A stretch of 64,000 bases of DNA from Phlebiopsis flavidoalba (taxonomy: Eukaryota > Basidiomycota > Agaricomycetes > Polyporales > Phanerochaetaceae): assembly GCA_035772785.1 (NCBI GenBank), contig JAOCPU010000022.1:186001-250000 (forward strand), in the 5' to 3' direction. Position numbers and translations under genes: made by a program. The notes under the pieces are model-generated. The model saw only the letters and a program-made list of their open reading frames with translations. It ran no database searches and was not told the DNA's origin. Each line of letters starts with the position of its first letter. Within the stretch, counting starts at the first letter, position 1. Below, piece after piece: positions 36,641-48,092 of the stretch.

Positions 36641-39600
36641 TTAAAATATATTAAGCACTACCGTTTGGGCCTTTTTCATGCTGCGCCTTGAGCCGGTCTT
36701 TTTATCCTTCTCCTTGCTGTCCTCTTCGGCCTTACGTTTCTGTGCCCCCCCGGCCGCTGCGCTCTTGACCGAAACGACCGTCGACTTTCCCGAGCCGTCG
36801 CCGTTCGCAAGTTTTTTAAACTTCGAGACCTGGGCTTCCGCCATACTCCAGTCGGGCCGCAGCGTCGTTGATGGCGTACCTATTCGATGGACACCCTGGG
36901 TCAGATGTCACGGAACGGGAAACGACGGAGCAAGGAGGAAGGGCCAACTTACTTGCTCAAGTCAAGCGAGTCAATCATCTGTCGCTGCTTCTCCCGCAAC
37001 GCCTTCGTCGCCTCGTCACCGGCCTCCTTGAGTTCGTCCTCGAGAGCCGTCGCTACAGGTTTCCAGTTTTGACTTTCGCCCCATCGCCGCCTACGGCCCG
37101 CTTTGATGGCGGCGCTTCAGGGATGGTCGCCTCAATCGCCGCTTTTTGGATATCGTGCAGACGCTTGCTGAGTTTCCGTACCAACTTTCCGAACAGCGCG
37201 AGGGCCTGGTTCACGGGAAGCTGGAGTTCCGTCTACAGTCAAATTCAATGATGAGTCTACAAATTCAATAGGACACGTGGGAGGGCGGACCTCAATATCC
37301 TCGATGGTCTTTCGCTGCAGGCCGAGAGCGAGCAGAATTGAGCTCTGGACGGCGCTCAGGCGGGTCTCAGCGCCCAGGCGCTTTTCAAAGTAAAACGAAG
37401 AGACGGCGGGGAGCAAGTCCATGATGACATGATAATCCAGCATGTTGTTAGCGTACGACTCCAATCGCTTCAAGTCGAACGGCGACATGTGGAATCCGAG
37501 CTCGGTGATGTGAGTTCTAGGGCAGACGTTAGCCGAATCTGCAGACATCCGCGGAGCATATGCTACGCACCTCTCGAAGGGTCCTCGTCCAGCTTCTTCA
37601 CACCCGTGTTAGCCGCCTCGAGAACACTGAGCGCAGTGACACTGCCAAACTCCCGGAACTTGAAGGAGAGAAGGGTCAAGAATCGCCGCCGGAAGTCTAT
37701 TTCCTGGTCAACGATCCGAATTTCCAGCGATGCAACAGACGCAGTACGAACCTTTCGCAAACTCGCCCAGCCACTGCAGCTCGTCTTCTCCTGACGAGTT
37801 GAGACCGCGAACCATCACACAAGTGTGTTCGCCTGTGAGCTCGCTGGTCGTTTGCCGCATGTATAGTGGCACGTAGCCCGCGCGTTTCCAGAACCTACAT
37901 ACATGGTTAAACACCTAACAGGGACGAAGACCCGAATGTTTTGCTCACCGAAGCAGCTGTGGAGTCAAGCCCATACGAGACACCGAGGTAGTCAAGTGTC
38001 TCTGGTCTCCGCTCACTGAGGCGTTGGAGGAGATGGCGGCATGGCATTGATCGCTCGGACAGTCGGCTTATCTGTCAAGAGGCTAGTCGACTGTTTGCTG
38101 AGCATCAGCAGACGTGCGACTAACAAGACGGGATGGGCGTACCTCGTCGACACGAGACGGGTCAGGATACGCCTGCTCGGCCTCCGTGACTTCATCCAGA
38201 TTTGAAGTACTCTCCCGCTGTAAAACGCGTTCAGCGCTTGCAGCGCGCGGGCCACCGTATTATCCCATCTGCGAAACATCATCAGAATGACGCATGGCTG
38301 AGACGCTCTGAGTACATACACTGGTATAATCCGGATGGGTCGCGACTCGGACCACCCGCGCAGCACCTGACAAGAGCGCAAACTTGCTTTCTTGGAACTG
38401 CTGGGTGATCAACCAAGGAATCATGTCGCCGCCTGCACGATATCCTCTGCTGAGGCCCTCCATAATCGCATCTTTACTGATACGACCTTCAAGAGCCACC
38501 TGCAGAAACGACGAGCGGTTCCGGCAGATGCGTTTCGTCATCCTTGATGGGTGGGAGAAGAACGAAGAGGTGGTGTGCGGGGGCGTCGGAAAGGAGCTGG
38601 AGGTCGTTCGGCTGGTTCTTGTAGTGGCTAGCAACGTACAGCGCCATCATGCGCTGGAGGAACACCTCCGATGCGGGGTGGTAGCTGAAGAGCGTGTCGC
38701 GAGAGACGTAGAACAGCTCGCACTGATACGGACGGATGCGGGCAACCCTGATGGCTCGCCTTGGGCAGCACTGTCGCGTCGAGACAAAAAAAAGAAGAGG
38801 CCGTTGAGCCATTTCTCGACCTTGTCGCCCGCGCCGTATCGGATGGGTGTCTCGAGCTTAATCTCGCGCGCAAGGAGCGCGCCTTTGGGTGGGGCTTTCA
38901 CAGCTGTCTTCTTGGAAGACGAAGCAGCGGGTGCGTCGTCTTCAGGGGCTGCAGCGTTCTTACTGAGCGAAGGTGCTGTGTGCTTTCGCGGAGCTGTTGA
39001 AATGAGTTTGAGGGAGAGGGAGCGGCGTCTGCGCCTTTCATAACCCGTTTGTATTGTAGATTTTTGCCATGAAGACGAGGTGAGTAGGGCGTCATGAGGA
39101 GGTCTCGCGCGACTTGAGAGGAAGGTGGCATGGCTGCGGACCGTTGTCATCAATAATGACAGCTCCGCTTGGCTAAGGACGTGGGGCGGCGTCTTGGGGT
39201 TGGATGTACTAGCATGCAAGATAAGTGACGTAGAGCTGACAGGAGCGGTATTCAGCATGTGTACATACCTGGATTGTCTGACGATGTCTGGCGGAAGATG
39301 TTCACCCGAACAATCGCCTTGTTGAAGTCCTAGGGTGGCTTGGTGCTCTGAGCAATATCGTAGTCAGATAGATTCTTCGTAGCCCCCAGAGGGGGGGGCA
39401 TCCGCAGTCCTTTGAAAATAAAATCGAAGAGCGTCTGCTCAAGTTTTCGGGTGTCGGAATTGCTGACGAAGATATTCTGAGTGGAGCCTGTCGGGCGATA
39501 GCTGCTGCCAATCGACTATAGCCCAGACCTTGCAAGGACTTTTCCGCGTCCTGCGACCTGGCTGTAAAGAGTTGACAGTCGCATCACAGTGTACTATCAC

Positions 39601-40767
39601 TCGGCAATGGAAGTCCACAAATGTGATGATGGCCTTGGGCCTGATCAAGCGGTCTTTTGCAGAGTTTGAGACGGATTTCGCCAGACGGGCTTTCGTATCG
39701 GCTAGGCCTTTCATTCTCAAGTCCTTGAGGCTCAGACATCCTCCTTGCCCCCTCTCCCCGCTCTCTCCTCGTAGAGGCTTGATATCCTTACCCACCAGAG
39801 GCAGGATAGGCAACACATGTGCAGCTCGGTTCGATCCGTGAGTACAATATGCAGGTCATTCACATGAGCCCTCAGCGAAAAGAATGGAAGCGTTCTTTGA
39901 TGAACAGTGGCCAACCACAGTATCGTGCGGCCGATGTCCGGTAACGCGAATGGACGTCCTACGAGACTCTGAGTATTCCCATCTGCAGGCCCAGATAATG
40001 AGAGGCGCTACGTTTACCATTGGTCTAATGTTACAGCTGACGCAAAGATTCATAGTCTTCAATAATAGTCACGACATATAGCCTCCCCACACTCTACACG
40101 AGTCTCGATAGTCCGCGCGAGGCGGGTTTGGAGTGGATAATCATTCGTAAAGCCTGCTAGTACAAGCATTCCATTATGTGGTTACCCAGAACCTTTGTTG
40201 TGGACTCCTTTGTAAGTAATCTGCGGAGATGTTCATTTGCACATCACTGAACGGTGGAAGGAGACGCACCAAAAGTACGTCTGTGTACCGGGGAATGTCC
40301 TTTCACAGTGAACGGAAGATCTCGCAACGGTTGTGCCTCATTCTGTGCTCGCGAATTCCTCTGTACTTGCAACCCCATCCCGCTTCTAATTTCTTAGCTT
40401 CGTCCGCGCTTTTTTCGACTGGTCTGCATGCGACGAGTGTCAGGGGTGAGGTATCTGGGCTGGGAAACTGTCTCATGCTCACGTTGTGAAGCCTAGATCT
40501 TTCTTGGTAAACACCAAGGCACGGGGGGGGGGGAGGGGTGTTCTGGCAGGGACCCCCGACACGAGCCTTGGATAAGTACGCCAAAATATAGTGCAACGTT
40601 ACAACGATACTGGAATCGTCAATCACGAGCAGATGAATGAACGGTGTGATCAAAACTACTTGCATTCCCGACCCTTGTCTCCTACAAGCACAATAAATGA
40701 CACGGTGGTTCTTCTTGACATTGTTATTGATGGGATGGGTATCCGCGGATCCAGCTGCTTTGCGCAT
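36641..40767 (-). CDS. KRE33: Kre33/NAT10 RNA cytidine acetyltransferase
   Basis: This enzyme makes N4-acetylcytidine in 18S rRNA and, with a Tan1-type partner, in some tRNAs; it is a nucleolar ATP-dependent factor of about 1,050 residues. The locus covers it end to end on the minus strand. Start at 40767 (MRK; shifted frame QLDPRIP, then FIVLVGDKGREC). Mid-N part: TKESTTKVLGN (about 40.2 kb) and SLRQL, intron, then DVHSRYRTS (about 39.95 kb). P-loop neighbourhood near 39.55 kb. FDFIFKGLRMPP (about 39.42 kb), DFNKAIVRVNIFRQTIQ (about 39.3 kb), GRSLSLKLIS (about 39.0 kb), LETPIRYGAGDKVEKWLN (about 38.83 kb), SRDTLFSYHPASEVFLQRMM (38.71-38.65 kb). GNAT part: VALEGRISKDAIMEGLSRG, IPWLITQQFQESKFALLSGA, VVRVATHPDYTS (about 38.33 kb). 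C-terminal LGLQRKTIEDIE (about 37.3 kb) and a Lys-rich nucleolar-type tail. Many one-base shifts; motifs are otherwise intact. Confidence 0.9.
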
Positions 40768-42689
40768 GACGGCCTAGTCCTCCACGATCTTAGCTGGGTG
40801 ACGATATGGTACAGCAAAAAAGGGGAGTGCCCGCGGAGACATTGAAGGCGAAGGAGCAGTCCAAGCTCTCTGGCGCTCGGTACGGCCATAGGAAATTTTG
40901 GATTGTGCGCCTTGATTGCATGACCCCCTGTGAATGGCGCCTATGCAGCGCGCTATGATCTCGCAGAAGTGTGCGGGAAGTGCTTGAGTAAGCACGGGTT
41001 AAACGATCTCAAGACGACTTGGTGAGAAACAAACAAAACATTCATCCAACACCCATATTGCTGCTGCTAGAAATAACCTACGTAGAGTCAAAGTCTGCAC
41101 CAACCGACTAAGTACCATGCTCCAATCTTATGATTGCGAACGAGCGACATGCGTCAGTCGAACGCATTCCCGCCGGTGGTGGCCACACCCTGGTCAACCG
41201 CAGATTTGTGCGACTTGAGCTCTTGAACAAACTAACGGGTGAGTGTATCCGATAACACTACTTCTCTGGACCATGTCTGAACCTTCGTGCAGCTGATTGA
41301 CTGCGTATTTTGAAGTACGGCGTACTATTTTTTGCCACGACCACGCCGTGATATGGCCCGCACGACTAAATCGCCTCTGATTACGGCTCAGCCTTGCCCG
41401 AGCATCATAGTCGTGAACAGTAGATTCGATTTTGAGCCGCCTGCTGATCTAAGCATGCATTATCAACAGCCTCGTTTCAGATCAGGTAGATTCTGCTTCG
41501 TAACTCGGTCACTGTTCGTTGACCAATTGCGCTATAGCCACCTTGTAGTCGCTGCAATTGGATAGTTAAGCTAGAACCTCCCCTTGCGAGTTATCCCTGA
41601 TAGCGCGCTGTATAGATGTTAAACGCACTACACGCTCCGTACCAGATTTGTCAATAGACGCACACCATGTCCAGCATGTTCAAGGTTCGAATTGTCGACC
41701 TCTTGTCAGTGCATTGACCGCGGGCGCCGCCCGATGATTCTTGTACGTAAATTTCCTGCTCCCTCGAGCCTCAGTGATTGAATGCCCTTCCACGCCAGTT
41801 TATCTACAAAAATCTCGATGAGACTTACGTGACCCTCCTATATCTCCTCCACGCCTTTACACTCGGTATCTTATGTGACCACCCGAGGCTCTCTAGGGCA
41901 GTCGCTACCGCGAAGCAGACGGCAGCGTTAGAGGACTGGTGTCCGGCTGCGCAGATCGACCTCGTAGTCAAAACATGTTTCCAAAGAGACTCGGCGAAAG
42001 ACATTTAATCGGCCATTTCAACATTGCAGTGGAGATGACCTTTGAGTCGTGTGGCTATTTTCAGTTCGCGTCTCTGTGTGCGGGAAGGCATGTGCGACGG
42101 ACACCATGGCGTGTGTCGACGTAATATATCCTGATCTGCTGTATGGAACTGAAGTACTGAACCTTACCCACCCAGCATCATCACCCAGCTATGTCCTCCA
42201 CACCCATTGATTGTCGTATAATACGAACGTACTCGCGTTAGTTGAAATTTCCATTGACGGAGTTTTGAAAGCTTAAATCTGCCCATAGTGTTGCAGGAAA
42301 CTATGAAAACTGGGCGATATCAAGTGACGTATTCCCTGCTTCTGATTATACTCTTCATAAACACGAATCCATTAGTCGTGGTGGATCGGTGTACGAGCAT
42401 CTCATCACCTATTCGACCAGGGGAGGTGACGTCTATCTGGCAAAGGGGGGAAAGAAGATTACAGGCCCAAGTATCCTGCTCCGTCCTAAGTGGTACGCTG
42501 GAGTCTACTCGTGCAGGCAGTCATGAATGTGGTACCCCAATACCACAGCCAGTTTTATCCACGGTTTTAATGACCCCGGTACCAGTTACTTCACAATGGC
42601 GTCGATTTAATGCTCAATCGCTTTGCTTTTTGATCGATGGCAGGGGTAATTAAGTTTTTGTCATCGCAGTCGCCACCACGTCTAAACTA
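40768..42689. other. Intergenic, no supported gene
   Basis: ORFs of 60-121 codons only. A minus-strand word near 41535 resembles a tRNA A box (TAGCGCAATTGG) but no B box follows. The plus ORF 42288-42653 begins with a hydrophobic run (VTYSLLLIILFI) that might be a first exon of the next gene. Confidence 0.35.
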
Positions 42690-43920
42690 AAGCCCCTCGC
42701 TACATAGCCCTCGTCCGCTTTTTTATGGCAGGATCCATGTGTTTTCGGACTCGTTATTACCAATGTCATTTTTCCCCTTGATCGAGTTTGGGCATGTGCC
42801 TAACACAATTGGTAGGTTTATTTTGCGACAGCGTTATTAACACATCACATTTACCTATCCTGCATCCTCTGATCAAGTTCAGTGTTCTCTGTGCGCTACG
42901 CGTCTATGCCATATGGGATCGCCGATTCAGCCGGGTCGCGTTACTCATCCTCGCCTTCGGCCTCGTGGGATTATATGTGGCATTGGGAGAGAGACCCTCG
43001 TGAGTCCATCCCCATCCTCGTTCCTGATGTTCACGCCGTTTAAAAGCTTACATAGCGCCTTCAGCTAACGCTTGTCTATCAATCGTATTCTGGGCAGGGG
43101 TTCCCTTTCGCCGTAATGCTTTCCAGACGCCAGGGTGCTTCCAGCGCATGTTTTAACACACGTAAGTCTGATGCCTGCATGTTACATTTGACTGCCTACA
43201 ATCTTGGCGAGTTCCCTGTTCTTTGAATTATGGAGATAGAAGTGGGTCTCCCGTTTTCCTGGTCTGTGTCCCGTCACCGGTCGGCTCCACGTCAAACACG
43301 CTTAGTTTGAGACGGCGACGTTCGGCTGGTTATCAACCATCGCTGACGGCTCCATGAGTCTTTGGTCTGGTATGGACCAAAATAACTTATCAATCGTGGA
43401 AGGAATGTCGAGTGGCGCTTCCAACGCCGGTTTCGTTGACGTGGTGTTTTCTTCGCGACGGTGCGCCAAATTCTTATGAACATGGGATACTCGCTGCTCA
43501 TGCTTTGACCTTCTCACAGGCATGCTACTACTTTGTGTATGTACCAGTGCAACGCCCTAAATGCTGCATTCTTGATGATGATTTCATGCCTGCGTAGAAT
43601 GGGGATTGCTTTTGCGAGTAGTACAACTTCCTGTGTCTTTATCTGGTGAGTTCGTATTCGCTTCCGATTGCTCGAGTCTCGCAAGCTGAGGAGCCGATTT
43701 TCAGGATGTCCCAAGCCCGGGCTCACTCTACTTTGCATATCACACTGCGGTAATTGCTACTCGGCGTTAAAACTTGGTGTGTTTTTTCAAAGGCTCACGA
43801 CCATTCCCGACTTCTCAGCATTCTGTCATGGTTTCCCGCTTCATCCTCAACCTGCGCCAGGTAGATGAATTGTGGTGGAGAGAATCACGTGCCGCGGCTG
43901 TCGAAGTTCTCCTTACCAGA
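42690..43920 (+). CDS. DUF6533-like multispanning membrane protein, frame-broken
   Basis: Agaricomycetes carry many DUF6533 proteins with about seven membrane segments and unknown function. Two landmarks are clear: LCALRVYAIWDRRFSRVALL followed by a hydrophobic run (42890-42975), and, near the end, VSRFILNLRQVDELW (about 43832-43876), close to the (I/V)SRF(L/I)LNLR close that I recall for the family. Between them sit FLLTAYNLASSLFF-type text (about 43185-43230) and FLRDGAPNSYEHGIL (about 43447), consistent with the loop before the last helices. Short introns such as a GTAAGT at about 43161 are plausible. Four or more frame changes make the exact structure unclear, and the N-terminus is not convincingly identified. 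Confidence 0.55.
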
Positions 43921-44879
43921 AAACTTTCATATATCTGAAGATCGTATTCTTGGAAATATTGGAGAGAGCAGATGGAGTTTCATGGTGAGCAAGATCTACC
44001 GGCGACAGCTTGAGTGACTTTGGTCGAGCTCAATATTAAGTACGTCTTTCTTCGGAATCTTGTCAATTCCCCCAACAGCTTACGCTACATTTCTCTTCTT
44101 TTTGATCATCCAAGATGATCCTACAACAACTCCGAAAAGGCTGGCTCGACTAATGCGAGCAATGACTGACCACACTCCCGAATTCGGAATACACGACATG
44201 CCGGAGTCATTTGAGACGAGATTGGGTAGTAGGGATATCAACTTACAGAGAAATTAGATGGTCTTTTAAAGACACGCTTAGAGTATGAGCATTTTTGTGC
44301 CTGTGCATACTGCGCTAGCAAATGTCTCAGAGAGCAAGTGTATCAGAGCACACCTTCTGACTCGGTTATGGGCTGGTACATGATAGTACTGGTACCTGCC
44401 GAACGCCACGAAGCCGTCGGCAGGTGTGCCTACTACGCCCGGTGATATGACGTCACTGGCCCTTCACGGTTTGAAATTCGAACCAAGGAGAACTTTTGGC
44501 CAGATATTCGCTGCAGGGACACTAAACGTCATTGGTAGTACGGGGGAGCCGGGTTCATGGGCAGAAGCCGGGCGACAGAGAAATAGCAAAGTATGTCGAT
44601 TCAAAGTGGAACACGGGATAATCAGAAAAAAGTCAAAGTGATTGATCAGAAAGCTTTCGTCAGTGACAATAATGCATCTGTCTATGGTAATGTCGTAGTC
44701 TTTCACTGAATAGGGCGTAGAAGACACCTCAGTTACACCAAGAATTCGGAAGAAACAATTCTAGGAGTGCAGATCCGCGAACAGGATTAACATAGTCAAT
44801 AGACTGATAGTTGAACTAATCCGGGGTCCCACTGGTTTCGATAGCACATCTGGAAAACGAGCGGGAATCCTACAGAACG
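43921..44879. other. Intergenic, no supported gene
   Basis: ORFs under 90 codons with no motif. Confidence 0.4.
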
Positions 44880-45115
44880 GCTATGTGGGTACCGCATTAG
44901 GGTGCATAGGTGCGCTAGCACGACCCCCCTCTAAGCCTAGTTATTTACTACAGCGCTATAGGGTCGCATGCTAGGCATCATAGGTTCCAAACCTATGCGG
45001 GTCTCTATGCTGCCTATGTGACGAGTGAGCACGCATTCCTACATTCACCTCGCTAGACCCCTAGGGTGTGATCTACTGTGACTAGCACGCGCCTATGGCA
45101 ATACAAGGCGAGCCC
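44880..45115. repeat. CTAG/CTATG-rich repeat block, left
   Basis: The block is dense in CTAG, CTATG and GCGCTA-type words, with internal short palindromes (for example CATAGG..CCTATG around 44978-44998) and a segment CTATGTGACGAGTGAGCACG (about 45014-45033). A related block at 46645-46860 has CTATGTAGTGAGTGAGTGTC. The style differs sharply from neighbouring DNA and suggests transposon-end or satellite-like material. Confidence 0.4.
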
Positions 45116-45306
45116 CGTCACACCGCGCCCCGCGCATCCGATGCTGCGTCGTCGAGAGCGTATTCCAATCCCTCAGCCTCACAATGGTTCATAAAGGAGT
45201 AAATAGAGCGATTTTTGTTTGACTCTTTAGAGCAGAGATACAGTACTAAATATAAGAATGCATAGTGTGAGTTAGAAATGAGCCAGCCCACCGGCACCAT
45301 GTGGCG

Positions 45307-46615
45307 TCATGCAGAACTTGAAGCCGGTGCGCCTCTTCTGCACGAAAGTCGGCTTCCGAGTATGGAAGGTCTGCATCCCCCTTTTGTGAGGGCATGTATG
45401 CCGGTTTGCCATTGACCAAACCCTAACGCAATGTTGATAATTAGTTTAAGGCGGCATTGACCAAGTTTCAAGTCACTCACCGTGCATTCGAGAGGATCTG
45501 CTTCTGCAAATCCGGCAGAAGTCCCTGTGCCACCCGACGACATGCTGTAGCTCTCCCCAGCCCCGCGCAAAAACTTAAGGTATCCTCGATATATAGGGGC
45601 GTAAGTCCCTTCGAGAAATTGGTACAGTCTTTTGCCGGTACAGTACAGAAATGTCCGAGTCCGCTCTGCCATTGATCGAGAGCGTAACGCGCATCTATCC
45701 CATGAGGTTGCATCAGTGTAAAAGTTTGTGAACTTCCGAAAGCTGAACTCACAGCGGTCGCCGCAAAGGCCAAGCACTTCTACGCTGATGCCCTCCCCAT
45801 CCGTCGTGGTAAAGAAGCATTTTCGTGAGTGATACCAATCGCCGTGGGGAGAGCCAAACCATGCCTCGTTGACAACGCTCTGCAGCCACCGAGTACCCCA
45901 GTAGCAAAAACTCCGATGCCGCTTGTCCTCGAGGCAAAGCAGAACTCATTGCCTGGACAGCGCGGGATAGCCGCGGACCCACCACGGCGTCCCAAATTCC
46001 TTGCCCCAGGCCGTGGTTACTCGTCGACAACAGCGCGAAGTGGGGACTTCGCATTGAGGTTGCAGCATCTTCAAGCGTGAGGTATAGGGTGTATTCCGCA
46101 GGGTCCGCAAAGATTCCGTCCAAAGGGGGCTGCAAATAATGGTGTTCAGCGTGACAATTGGTTTGTGTTACTGTACTGCCAGAGCATGGCCACAAATGAA
46201 CGTACCTCGACACACTGAACCTCATATATGCACCGCAAGTTGGATGTGCCGCACACAGCGACAGCGGGGCACATGCGAAGGGCTTCGACAGTCTTTGCGA
46301 GCCGTAATGTGCTTCCATAATCCGACGGTCGAAGTCTGTACAGCGGGTGGCTTAATACGCGCTCGAGCGCGGTGTCGTTTTCACTTTGCATCCATCCACA
46401 CCGCCAATACGCAACGGATGGCCTCTCGGGTAAGCACTGTGAGAGCGAGGTTGATTGAAGAGCCAGTGCCGGTGCTGGTGTGAGTGGCGTCGAGGTTGGG
46501 GTGTGCTACCAGTGAGGTCACGGTGCCGGCGGTTCATGTCGGTTGCGATACACCGCTCTGCAGGAGACAAGATGCAGTAAGTCAGTAAGAAAGGCAACAG
46601 GCTGCTAGGAGGTGA
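45307..46615 (-). CDS. Unrecognised gene, possibly secreted, frame-broken
   Basis: Relay frames on the minus strand look like one gene. From about 46615: MSPPSSLLPFLLTYCILSP, a plausible signal peptide; then LTREAIRCVLAVWMDA and LERVLSHPLYRLRPSDYGS; then YTLYLTLEDAATSMRSPHFA (about 46.08-46.02 kb), VVNEAWFGSPHGDWYHSRK (about 45.87 kb) and ALDQWQSGLGHFCTVPAKDC (about 45.68-45.62 kb). Several Cys residues in the last part fit an extracellular protein. I could not place it in an enzyme family. The locus sits exactly between two similar repeat blocks. Confidence 0.35.
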
Positions 46616-46644
46616 CATGTTTGAGGGATGCACGGGAGAGATGG

Positions 46645-46860
46645 GCAGCAGACGATGCCTATGCGACGTGACTATGGAGGACGCGATAGAGGACGCGTGC
46701 GCTACCTAGCGCCCAGATTCCTAGGACGCCTACAGCGCGCTGGTCTAGGAGGCGGTGTTCTATCCGGGCTGAGGAGTGTGTGCCAATCTCTAGCACGCTC
46801 CTATATACAGTCGCGGGTCCTACCACGCTCTATGTAGTGAGTGAGTGTCCTATCTAGCAA
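46645..46860. repeat. CTAG/CTATG-rich repeat block, right
   Basis: Same word composition as the block at 44880-45115 (GCGCTACCTAGCGC, CCTAGGACGCC, CTATGTAGTGAGTGAG). Similarity is in short words and appears to be in direct orientation; a proper alignment was not possible. Confidence 0.4.
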
Positions 46861-47200
46861 AATGCCCTTTCCTTGATGCATGAGATAATGATACGTGACG
46901 TCCCGCCCAAAAACCCAGTGCAAACAAAACACACACCGCTGAAACTCAACAACAAATATCACAGCACGGGCCAAGTACTACGTCCCTGTCACTTGACTAG
47001 ACATATGTGACGAACGTTTTCTGACGACCGATATGAAACTGTCCATCAAACTGTTTTCCTTGACTAGCCCTCCAGCCATATCGTTCCAACCTTTCGCACG
47101 ACTGGACCCTTGTTTTGTTTCACAGTCGTCTTTCCAATAACTCTACCAACAACCCATGACAAGCCCCCTTGCACACCAATCAAGCAATGAGGAAAGCCGC

Positions 47201-47928
47201 TGTCGTGCGCGACATTGGAACGCGCGTCGTAACCCCACAAGCCCCAGGATGATGATGAACCGGACCACGAGCAGAACCCCGAGCTGACCCAAGAAATAAG
47301 TCAGCGACGAGTCACCATTCCACGCCACTTACTCAGAATAGAGAGGGCCACCAAGGGCCGCGCAAGCCAATCCTGACAAACCCTGACATAAGCCGCGGTA
47401 AGCGCATCGATGATTGGCTGCAGAACGATATGGAACGAGGAGTGTCTGGAAAAAAAAAAAAAAAAAAAAACAAGTAATATAAGTAGTTGTAGAATGCGAA
47501 GAAATGTATGTACCCACGAGAACGTAGGGGGGGGACCTTACGCGGCGGGAACCCCAGGAGGAATCGGAGGAGCATCGCGACGAACGTTGCACCGAACGAC
47601 TCTGACAGTCCCCGTCCGAAACGCAGCACCGAAATTCCCCCCAAGTACTAAAGCGCCTCAACCAAACACCCACAAACAACCTCGCCCAACCTCACAAACC
47701 AACGACCTTTTGCTCAACAATTGTCGCCCCCGCTCACCTTAAATACTTCACCAATACACTAATAATTCACCTCCGCGAACAACCGTGGAACGTCCGATCA
47801 ACTACGACCCGGACCGACCCCCGGCAGAACGAGAGTCCCACCCCCAAACTAATTAATTCCTTGCGCTCGCTCTCAAACAACGAGCCGCGTGCGTATCTAA
47901 TTCCCGACTCTCAATTTCTGATACGACA
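47201..47928 (+). repeat. 5' LTR
   Basis: 728 bp, TGTCG...CGACA. A TATA-like TAATATAA lies at 47475-47482, next to an A20 run at about 47451-47470 that the 3' LTR lacks. About 50-60 extra bases (G8 run and GGAATCGGAGGAGC-type text, about 47525-47575) are also absent from the 3' LTR. Confidence 0.93.
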
Positions 47929-47932
47929 TCAG

Positions 47933-47946
47933 TGGAGCCCCCCCCC
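47933..47946 (+). promoter_or_regulatory. Candidate primer-binding site
   Basis: TGGAGCCCCC starts four bases after the 5' LTR. TGG is the expected complement of a tRNA 3' CCA. The following C homopolymer prevents naming the tRNA. Confidence 0.4.
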
Positions 47947-48092
47947 AACCGCGAGGGGGTGAACCATTGAAGAAGTATTTTGAATGAGCTTTGGTGTAGC
48001 CATCGCGACCCCCATCATCCCCATCTACTAGTTCAGCATTCCCAAACATTAATTCGAGTCGAATCGTTTCACCCATAATTCCTACAACCCGT

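Noticed and set aside
41476..41560. tRNA-like A box on the minus strand
   Set aside because: No B box or closing acceptor stem downstream.
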